NCBI RefSeq assembly: GCF_001831515.1 | Contig: NZ_KV825619.1 | Location: 54,214-118,213, forward strand | Source of the DNA: Corynebacterium sp. HMSC074A01 | Lineage (GTDB): Bacteria > Actinomycetota > Actinomycetes > Mycobacteriales > Mycobacteriaceae | Length of the DNA: 64,000 nt | Reading direction: 5' to 3' | In this document: piece after piece, positions 57,858 through 64,000 of the stretch | Layout: the number at the start of each line of letters is the position of its first letter | Numbering within the stretch: position 1 is the first letter of the stretch | The notes under the pieces: model-generated | What the model saw: the letters and a program-made list of their open reading frames with translations, nothing else | What the model was told of the DNA's origin: nothing | Databases searched by the model: none | Position numbers and translations under genes: made by a program

Positions 57858-58838
57858 TTACACGCGAGGGGATGAGGCGGGGGTATCGAGCGCGACGACC
57901 TCAACGCGCGCGCAATCAACATCCGCCGGGGAGGGAATACCGGTGCCGGGCAGGGAAGCGGCCGCAGACCCGTAGGCGACGGCCTGCTGCAGGCACTCGG
58001 CGAAAGACGTGTCTGCCACGCGCGCCATGACGTAGCCGGCCAACGAGCTGTCGCCCGCGCCGACCGTCGAGCGCACAGTCACCTTCGGCGCCGCTGCGGC
58101 CCAGGCACCGTCTGCTGTGACGAGGCACGCGCCCGCGCCGCCTAAGGTGACCAGCACTTCGGCCACGCCGCGGTCGACAAGTTCGCGGGCTGCGCGCAGA
58201 ATCGAGTCGTAGTCGCCGCGGGCGGCGTCGGCTTCGAGTGTGCGCCCGTCGCCGTCGGTAAGCTGCGCGAGCTCGAAAGCATTCGGCTTCATGATGGTCG
58301 GCGCGGCGCTCTCGAGGCGCTCACCGAGCGCGCGCAACGGCGCGTCGGAGGTGTCCACCGCGATCAGCGGCACAGTGTCGCGCAGCTGAGCAGTGAGATC
58401 GGCGTACCAATCGACCGGTGCGCCGGGAGGCAGGGAGCCGGCGAGCACCGCGGCGTCGGCCTTGTGTGCATGCTCTGTTAATTGCTTTTCGACGTCCACA
58501 CGTTGCTCCCCGGACAGCTCCGGGCCAAGCTCGTTGATCTTGGTGGTCGTGCCGTCGGCTTCCGTCAGCGCGGTGTTCGTGCGAACGAAGCCGTCGACCG
58601 CGATCGGTACAAACGGTACGTTGATCCGGTCTACAGCCTGCAGGAATGGATCATTCTCACCGCATGGCGCGAGCGCGAGCGTTTCCCCGCCTGCTTTGGC
58701 GATGGCGTGGGAGACGTTGATGCCTTTGCCACCGGCTTCGCGGCTGGCGGCGTGTGCGCGGACGACTTCGCCGCGGACGACCTGGTCGACGGACAGGGTG
58801 GCGTCAATACTGGGGTTTGGTGTCAATGTGATGATCAC
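57858..58838 (-). CDS. fruK: 1-phosphofructokinase
   Basis: Phosphorylates fructose 1-phosphate, the product of PtsF, to fructose 1,6-bisphosphate. PfkB-family motifs: MIITLTPNPSIDATLSVD at the start, GGKGINVSHAIAKAGG (about 37-52) and the anion-hole TVGAGDSSLAGYV (about 249-261) with the catalytic Asp. 326 residues. First gene of the fructose operon, downstream of the SugR-type regulator. Confidence 0.94.
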   Translation of the reverse strand: MIITLTPNPSIDATLSVDQVVRGEVVRAHAASREAGGKGINVSHAIAKAGGETLALAPCGENDPFLQAVDRINVPFVPIAVDGFVRTNTALTEADGTTTKINELGPELSGEQRVDVEKQLTEHAHKADAAVLAGSLPPGAPVDWYADLTAQLRDTVPLIAVDTSDAPLRALGERLESAAPTIMKPNAFELAQLTDGDGRTLEADAARGDYDSILRAARELVDRGVAEVLVTLGGAGACLVTADGAWAAAAPKVTVRSTVGAGDSSLAGYVMARVADTSFAECLQQAVAYGSAAASLPGTGIPSPADVDCARVEVVALDTPASSPRV

Positions 58839-59007
58839 GGCGTACTCCGTACTGTCGATGTCCGGTGTTTCCTACCCCCGGTGTGTCACGCCCCGCGGGC
58901 AGTGCACTTCAAGTGCCCTTGAACAGCGACAATGCGGCCGTGTGAGCACCACGTGCTACACCCAATTATGCCCGATCGTATGGGAACATTCAAGAAAACG
59001 GGCATAA

Positions 59008-59023
59008 ACCCACATTTGTGGGT
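59008..59023 (-). terminator. Small hairpin after the SugR-type gene
   Basis: ACCCACA-TT-TGTGGGT forms a 7-bp stem just after the stop codon; on the minus strand it is followed by TTTATGCCCGTTTT. Confidence 0.45.
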
Positions 59024-59026
59024 ATG

Positions 59027-59818
59027 TTATTCCTCTTCCTTGGTGAGGATGACTTGCACCCCGTTGCGCTCGATCTCTTCGACAAAGGAGGCCGGCGCGT
59101 CGGAGTCCGTGATGAGCACGTCGATATCGTCGATCGAACCAAAGCTGACCAGGTAGTCGTTGCCCAGCTTGGAGGAATCGCACATCACCACTACCTTGCG
59201 AGCGTTGGTTACCATGGCCTGCTTGACCGCCGCCTCCTGCGCGTCTGCGGTAGAAAGCCCGTGGTCGATGGTGAGTGCGTTCGTGCCGATGAATGCCACG
59301 TCAGCGCGCAGGATGGCGAGCGATCGCAGCGCGATATCGCCGACGACAGCCTGGGTGATCGCGCGAACGTTGCCTCCGAGCAGCTGCACGTCCTGCACGT
59401 CGGCGCTCGAGAGGTCAAGCGCGGTGGGCAGCGAGTTTGTCACGATGTGGCACTCGCGCGCTGGCGCGTGCTTCGCCATGAGCGAGGCGAGTCCGTTGAT
59501 TGTGGTGCCGGAATCCAAAAAGATCGAGCCGCCGGGCTTGTCTGGCACGAAATTCAGCGCGGCGCGTGCGATGGCGAGTTTTGCAGCGGAGGCGGTCCGG
59601 TAGCGGGCGTCGAGCGGGAACTCTGTGGTGAGGAACGATTGGCTGGCCACGGCACCGCCGTGCACGCGGTGAACCAGTCCCTCGGTGTCCAGCACGGCCA
59701 GGTCGCGGCGGATCGTTTCCGCGGTTACCCCGAATTTCCCAGCGAGTTCTGTGACGTTGACCCGTCCCTCAACTGCAGTAAGCGAGGCGATCTGCCGCCG
59801 ACGTTCTTCTGCGTACAC
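59027..59818 (-). CDS. sugR: DeoR-family sugar-metabolism repressor (SugR type)
   Basis: A 263-residue repressor: N-terminal DeoR HTH (YAEERRRQIASLTAVEGRVNVTELAGKFGVTAETIRRDLAVLD, about 2-44) and a C-terminal sugar-phosphate isomerase-like effector domain (FLDSGTTINGLASLM, FIGTNALTIDHGLSTADAQEAAVKQ). It closely resembles SugR of C. glutamicum, which represses PTS and glycolytic genes, and sits between lexA and fruK as there; FruR is the alternative. GTG 59818 is preceded by AAGGAG. Confidence 0.88.
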   Translation of the reverse strand: MYAEERRRQIASLTAVEGRVNVTELAGKFGVTAETIRRDLAVLDTEGLVHRVHGGAVASQSFLTTEFPLDARYRTASAAKLAIARAALNFVPDKPGGSIFLDSGTTINGLASLMAKHAPARECHIVTNSLPTALDLSSADVQDVQLLGGNVRAITQAVVGDIALRSLAILRADVAFIGTNALTIDHGLSTADAQEAAVKQAMVTNARKVVVMCDSSKLGNDYLVSFGSIDDIDVLITDSDAPASFVEEIERNGVQVILTKEEE

Positions 59819-59917
59819 GGCGCTCCTTCGGCTCCTTTGACACACTAAGCAAAAACCAACACGTTGACCGTATTGTTGCAAAAACCAGTGCCCGGTTACA
59901 CCCTTTTGCTTCCGTTT

Positions 59918-59932
59918 CCCCCGCTTTGGGGG
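59918..59932 (-). terminator. G/C hairpin downstream of lexA
   Basis: CCCCC-GCTTT-GGGGG, 50 bp after the lexA stop on the minus strand; a second small GCGGCATGCCGC palindrome lies nearer lexA. Confidence 0.4.
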
Positions 59933-59982
59933 CGGCAAAGGCCACACCTTGTGCGGCATGCCGCCCCCGCATGAGGGGTGAT

Positions 59983-60663
59983 CTAGAGAGTGCGGAAGAC
60001 GGAGACAACGCGGCCCATGATCTCGGCATGCGTGCCGTCGATGGGCGAGTAGGCGTCATTGTGTGGCAAAAGCCACACGCCGGTGGAGTCCTTGTGGAAC
60101 TCCTTTACCGTTGCCTCGCCGTCAAGCAGCGCGGCGACAAACTCGCCCTCCTCTGCCACCGGCTGCGAGCGCACCACGACCCAGTCGCCGGGCAGGATGC
60201 CTGCATCCCGCATCGACTCGCCAACAACCTGCAGCATGAACAAGTCGCCGTCTCCCAAAAGCTCCTCGGGCAGCGGGTAGTAGCTTGTCACATTCTCCTC
60301 GGCGAGGATAGGGGAGCCGGCGGCAATCTGGCCGACAACAGGAACGTAACGCGCATTCGAAGCATCTTCCGGGGCCTCCGCCGCCGGAGCCTTCTGGCGC
60401 TGCTTTGCGTTGGGGAGGTGACGAAGGTCTACCGCACGCGGTTTGTTCGGATCCCGGCGCAGGAAGCCCTTCTTCTCCAGCTCCTTGAGCTGGTATGCGA
60501 CAGAAGATGTGGACTGCAGCCCCGCCGCATCTCCGATCTCGCGAATGCTCGGCGGATATCCGCGCAGCACCACCGCGTCCTGGATAACCTCCAGGATCCT
60601 GCGCTGGCGATCTGACAAAACGCTCATGTCTAAGTTCTTGTTCTCGGGTTTTTTGCGTGCCAT
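59983..60663 (-). CDS. lexA: LexA repressor
   Basis: SOS repressor and self-cleaving serine protease. N-terminal winged helix ([51 protein letters not shown], about 15-65). The cleavage site Ala-Gly lies in QIAAGSP (about 113), catalytic Ser in VGESMRDAG (about 150) and Lys in ATVKEF (about 187). 226 residues. AAGGAG is 6 nt before the ATG. Divergent from divS with several SOS half-sites between. Confidence 0.96.
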   Translation of the reverse strand: MARKKPENKNLDMSVLSDRQRRILEVIQDAVVLRGYPPSIREIGDAAGLQSTSSVAYQLKELEKKGFLRRDPNKPRAVDLRHLPNAKQRQKAPAAEAPEDASNARYVPVVGQIAAGSPILAEENVTSYYPLPEELLGDGDLFMLQVVGESMRDAGILPGDWVVVRSQPVAEEGEFVAALLDGEATVKEFHKDSTGVWLLPHNDAYSPIDGTHAEIMGRVVSVFRTL

Positions 60664-60732
60664 GGGTGCTCCTTAATTGTGGAATTGGTGGCGCGTATCG
60701 CGCACTCTTTAACCTACCAGACAGGGCAAGGG

Positions 60733-60841
60733 TGTTCGACTTTTTCTTGGTGGGGTAGACAGCGTTGTGTCGGGGTGCTATAAATCGAACACGTAACCTA
60801 ATGTCGAACATATGGGCGCGAGACCGTTCGATAATGTTCGC
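60733..60841. promoter_or_regulatory. SOS half-site cluster between lexA and divS
   Basis: TGTTCGA (60733-60739), TCGAACA (60785-60791), TCGAACA (60804-60810) and TGTTCGC (60835-60841). The third, followed by TA-TGGGCGC, matches 11 of the 14 defined bases of TCGAACA-N2-TGTTCGA and is the best single LexA-box candidate; the others are half-sites. Confidence 0.5.
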
Positions 60842-60882
60842 CCGGTTTTTAGAATGAAGAAAACGCACAAAGGAGCACAACA

Positions 60883-61251
60883 ATGACCATCATGCACAAC
60901 CGCACGTATCCGGCCGCGACGAGCGCGAAGGCACGTGGGTATCGTGGATACCCTGTTGCCGAATGGGATCTTCTGGAAAGGGAACTTCCTGCACGAGAGG
61001 TTTGTCCTGTTCGAACGCTCAATGTTTCGACACCCTCGAATCCGCAAGAGAGAAGGCAAGCGCCCGACATCGGGAAGCCCGCGAAATCTCAATTCGAATC
61101 CCGCCGCGAAAAGCGCGAAAGCGTACTGGTGGGAATCGGACTTGGGATCGCACTGATTCTGGGCTCTGCACTCGGCGGGGTGTTCTCGCCAGAGCAGTCG
61201 GGTCACACCTTGCCTACCGAGGCGGAGTTCGCCTTTTACGCACAGCATTAG
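60883..61251 (+). CDS. divS: DivS-like cell-division suppressor
   Basis: A 122-residue protein with one membrane helix (VLVGIGLGIALILGSALGGVFS, about 84-105) and a hydrophilic N-terminus. Its size, position divergent from lexA and upstream of nrdR match DivS of C. glutamicum, an SOS-induced inhibitor of division. Sequence resemblance is otherwise limited to the overall layout. AAGGAG precedes the ATG. LexA half-sites upstream fit SOS induction. Confidence 0.78.
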   Translation: MTIMHNRTYPAATSAKARGYRGYPVAEWDLLERELPAREVCPVRTLNVSTPSNPQERRQAPDIGKPAKSQFESRREKRESVLVGIGLGIALILGSALGGVFSPEQSGHTLPTEAEFAFYAQH

Positions 61252-61332
61252 GTTGCACTGTCTCTCTGGCAGCGGCACCGGGTAGCGTAGGCAAGCAAGA
61301 GGATAGATGCCTAGCTGCCGGAGGAGACCGCG

Positions 61333-61791
61333 ATGTACTGCCCGTTCTGCCACCACGAACACTCGCGGGTGACCGACTCGCGCATGATAGACGCTGGTGC
61401 CGCAATCCGGCGCCGCCGCGAGTGCACCGAGTGCGGCGGCCGCTTCACCACGGTGGAGAAGGCGGTCCTGACAGTGGTGAAGAGAAACGGCGTGAGCGAG
61501 CCCTTCGACCGCGACAAGCTCATCGTGGGTGTGCGCAGGGCGTGCCAGGGGCGCGACGTGTCTGATGACGCGCTCAAACGGCTCGCGCAGCAAGTCGAAG
61601 AAACCGTCCGTTCGCACGGCAGCTCCCAGGTGCCCGCCAACGAGATTGGGCTGGCCGTCCTCGAGCCGCTGCGCGCGCTCGATGAGGTCGCGTACCTGCG
61701 CTTCGCGTCGGTGTACAAGTCCTTCGAGAGCGCCGACGACTTCGAATCCGAAATCCGTCTCATGCGCCGCCGCGACAAGGACGACTTCTAG
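61333..61791 (+). CDS. nrdR: Transcriptional repressor NrdR
   Basis: ATP/dATP-sensing repressor of ribonucleotide reductase genes. The zinc ribbon is complete: [11 protein letters not shown] and [13 protein letters not shown] (Cys at 3, 6, 31, 34), followed by the ATP-cone ([24 protein letters not shown] to about 138). 152 residues, GGAGGAG upstream. Probably co-transcribed with divS (81-bp gap). It converges with hrpA, with a 4-bp gap. Confidence 0.97.
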   Translation: MYCPFCHHEHSRVTDSRMIDAGAAIRRRRECTECGGRFTTVEKAVLTVVKRNGVSEPFDRDKLIVGVRRACQGRDVSDDALKRLAQQVEETVRSHGSSQVPANEIGLAVLEPLRALDEVAYLRFASVYKSFESADDFESEIRLMRRRDKDDF

Positions 61792-61795
61792 GCAC

Positions 61796-64000
61796 CTAGC
61801 GCAATTTGTCCACCATCTTCTCGATCCGGCGGGCGCTGACCGGCTTCGGTGTGCCGAGCCGCTGCGCAAAAATACTCACGCGCAGCTCCTCGATGCGCCA
61901 CAGCACGTCCTTGTACGCGCGTGTTTTCTCCCGGCCCGCTGGTAGCGTCTTGCGCTTCGCCTCCAGATAGGCCTTTGCGGTGTCGATGACCTCCTGGCGG
62001 TCCGCATCGCGGTCCGGGTCCATCCACATGTCCTCCAACCGCAGGCGCATGGCCTCGATGTAGCGCGGCAAGTGCTGGAGGTTGATCAACCCGTGGATCG
62101 TCAGCGCGTTCTTCGGGAGGTAGAACGCCAGCTGCGACTTCATGTCATCGATGGCTGGGCCCTCCCACTGGGAAAGCTCGCTGGCCATGTTGGCGTACGC
62201 CACCAAGCCGGGTGCCACACCTACCACCATGCGGCGCACCGCACCCGGCACCTCCGGCTTGATACGTGCGACGAGTGCGTCGAAGTCCTCCGGCGTGCGC
62301 ACCGGCCCGCCGTGCTTGATCAGCAGATCGCGGATGGAAGCGACGCGGGCGTCCTCGACCAAGCCCGCGGCACCGCCGTGCGGGTACTGGTCGACGGCGA
62401 CCTTCTGACGCAGCTGCAAGCCCTTCGTCATCTGCTGCTGGGAGACCGAGATCTTGCGCAACAGCATGGTCAGCGTCGCCGTTATCATTGAGGCATCCGC
62501 CGCGGCCTTGGTGGGGAAGACCTTCACGCGCACGCCTTCGCGTGTCGCCTCGAGGGCGGGGTAGGCGTCGACCTCGTTGCCGTCGATGGTGGTCGGCACC
62601 GTCTCGGGCACTTCGCCGAGCGAGTCGGCGGTCCAGGTATGCACCGCCTTTGACTCGGAGGCGCGCCCCGCCTTGGATACCGAGGAAGAAATCTTGCCCG
62701 CCTGCCTGCGCTTGAGCGCCTCGACATCTTTGTCGTGGTCGACGATGTCGCCACGGCGATCGATCGCGGCGAAGGTGACCCGCAGGTGCGCTGGCAGTCG
62801 GCTCGGGTTGAAGTCCGAGCCGTTGACCCCGCTTGCGCCTAGGCGTTGCAGGGCGGCGGCGAAGGCGTCGACAAGCGAGGGCTCCTGCGTATCCAAAAGC
62901 AGCAGCGCACGCTGGGCGAAGTCGGGGGCGGGCACCACCGTGGTGCGGATGCCCTTCGGCAGTGTGCGGATCAGTTCGGTGAGTAGCTCCTCGCGCAGGC
63001 CTGGCACCAGCCAGTCGAAGCCGGTCGGGTCAAAGCCGGCGAGCAGTGGCACGGGGACCTCGACGGTGACACCGTCGAAGGGGTCGCCAGGCTCGAACTT
63101 GTAGCGCAGGGCGTAGTCAATGGAGCCGCTGCGCAGCGTTTCGGGGAAGGCGGCTTCGGAGGTGTCGGTGCCGGCGTCGTCAAGCAGCGCGTCCGGGTCG
63201 AAGTCCAAAAAGTGTGCGTCTTTGCGCCGCTGCTTCTTCCACCAGGAGTCGAAGTGGCGGGCGGTGGTGACGCTCTCGGGCAACTTCGCGTCGTAGAAGT
63301 CGAAGAGTGTGTCCTCGTCCACCACGAGTCCGCGGCGGCGCACCTTGTCCTCGACGTGCGCGGCCTCGTCAAGCAGCGCGTCGTTGTGCTCGATGAAACG
63401 GTGGTGGCGGTTCCACTCGCCGGCGAGCAGGGCGTGGCGGATAAACATCGCGCGCGCCGCCTCCGGGTCGACGCGGTGGTAGGGCACGAGCCGGTCGCGC
63501 ACGATGGCCACGCCGTAGAGCATGGACTTTTGGTGCACCATTGCCGACGAGCGCTTCCGCGACCACACCGGCTCCGAGTAACTGTGCTTGAGCAGGTCTT
63601 TCGCGGCGCGTTCGACCCACTCGGGCTCGATCTTGGCCACATCGCGCGCCCAGAGCCGCGAAGTTTCGACGAGCTCGGCTGCCATGAGGAACTCTGGCGG
63701 TTTCTTGCTCAGGCTGGAGCCGGGGAAGATCATGAAGCGGGTGCCGCGGGTGCCCTGGAACTCCTTCGAGTTGCCGTCGCGTGCGCCGATGTTCGACAAG
63801 AGGCCGGTCAGCAGCGACTTGTGGATGGCGTCCGCGTCGCGCTCGCCGGCAACATGAGCGGGCAGCGACCAACCGAGCTGTTTGGAGACCTCGCGCAGCT
63901 GGCGCACCAGGTCGTACCACTCGCGGATACGCATGTAGTGCAGGAATTCGCGCTTCATGCGCTTGCGGAACGCGTTGCCGGAAAGCTCGTCGCGCGAGTC
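61796..64000 (-). CDS. hrpA: ATP-dependent RNA helicase HrpA, C-terminal part (5' end outside window)
   Basis: DEAH-box helicase family; the window holds the last roughly 734 of an expected 1300 residues. The frame runs open through the right edge (14 codons beyond the Met at 63958). What is seen is the C-terminal DUF3418 region: EFLHYMRIREWYDLVRQLREV, ARMFIRHALLAGEW-like AARAMFIRHALLAGEWN, LVVDEDTLFDFYDAKLPE, and LPAHLRVTFAAIDRRG. The helicase motifs lie outside. In C. glutamicum hrpA also follows nrdR convergently. Confidence 0.92.
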   Translation of the reverse strand, partial: DSRDELSGNAFRKRMKREFLHYMRIREWYDLVRQLREVSKQLGWSLPAHVAGERDADAIHKSLLTGLLSNIGARDGNSKEFQGTRGTRFMIFPGSSLSKKPPEFLMAAELVETSRLWARDVAKIEPEWVERAAKDLLKHSYSEPVWSRKRSSAMVHQKSMLYGVAIVRDRLVPYHRVDPEAARAMFIRHALLAGEWNRHHRFIEHNDALLDEAAHVEDKVRRRGLVVDEDTLFDFYDAKLPESVTTARHFDSWWKKQRRKDAHFLDFDPDALLDDAGTDTSEAAFPETLRSGSIDYALRYKFEPGDPFDGVTVEVPVPLLAGFDPTGFDWLVPGLREELLTELIRTLPKGIRTTVVPAPDFAQRALLLLDTQEPSLVDAFAAALQRLGASGVNGSDFNPSRLPAHLRVTFAAIDRRGDIVDHDKDVEALKRRQAGKISSSVSKAGRASESKAVHTWTADSLGEVPETVPTTIDGNEVDAYPALEATREGVRVKVFPTKAAADASMITATLTMLLRKISVSQQQMTKGLQLRQKVAVDQYPHGGAAGLVEDARVASIRDLLIKHGGPVRTPEDFDALVARIKPEVPGAVRRMVVGVAPGLVAYANMASELSQWEGPAIDDMKSQLAFYLPKNALTIHGLINLQHLPRYIEAMRLRLEDMWMDPDRDADRQEVIDTAKAYLEAKRKTLPAGREKTRAYKDVLWRIEELRVSIFAQRLGTPKPVSARRIEKMVDKLR

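Noticed and set aside
58839-59026. GlxR/CRP-type site (TGTGA-N6-TCACA) near fruK
   Set aside because: Only TGTGA half-sites such as TGTGAGCACCACGT were seen; the other half does not match.

Overview
The window is high-GC, gene-dense actinobacterial DNA. Its gene order points to Corynebacterium: infB-rbfA-(DHH phosphoesterase)-MATE-PptA-truB-ribF-rpsO-pnp, dapB-thyX-dapA-rnj, ftsK-terC-pgsA-cinA-clgR-pspA, bioYMN, recA-recX, gluABCD-miaB, miaA-dapF-hflX, fruK-ptsF-ptsH and lexA/divS-nrdR follow the order I remember for corynebacteria, and parts of it also match Mycobacterium. No rRNA, tRNA, CRISPR array, IS element or prophage was recognised. Both edges cut genes: infB at the left (5' end missing) and hrpA at the right (5' end missing).

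Layout. 1-12.8 kb: translation and RNA metabolism (IF-2, RbfA, TruB, S15, PNPase) with RibF, a nucleoside hydrolase, a MATE exporter and a phosphopantetheinyl transferase. 12.9-20.3 kb: an accessory block between pnp and dapB with an aldehyde dehydrogenase, two MpaB/DUF2236-type oxygenases, a small flavoprotein and a DUF6230-DUF6114 secreted/membrane pair; this is the least understood part. 20.4-25.9 kb: an AMIN-like lipoprotein, lysine/diaminopimelate genes (dapB, dapA), thyX and RNase J. 26-36 kb: a small secreted protein behind a palindrome-rich upstream region, ftsK, a terC gene under a probable yybP-ykoY (Mn2+) riboswitch, pgsA, and the clgR-pspA envelope-stress pair. 36-40 kb: bioYMN-type biotin uptake, then recA-recX. 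40-46 kb: glutamate ABC transporter and miaB. 46-55 kb: DUF349 protein, miaA, dapF, hflX, uracil permease. 55-64 kb: fructose PTS (ptsH, ptsF, fruK), a SugR-type regulator, lexA divergent from divS-nrdR, and the 3' part of hrpA.

Sequence-level themes. (1) At least twelve genes begin with a start codon exactly 7 nt after a TANNNT -10 hexamer, and three more at 8 nt, which implies leaderless mRNAs; this settles several start choices. (2) A 69-bp tandem unit with a 20-nt palindromic core (AAATGGAGCTAGCTCC + GTTT) occurs four times at 18.2-18.4 kb and three times at 26.0-26.2 kb. (3) The terC leader carries an aptamer-like fold whose last strand can pair either with the aptamer start or with the Shine-Dalgarno region. 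(4) The decamer GTCGACAAGC appears six times on the + strand and once on the - strand, regardless of gene orientation. Family assignments come from recognised motifs and gene order, not from database searches.
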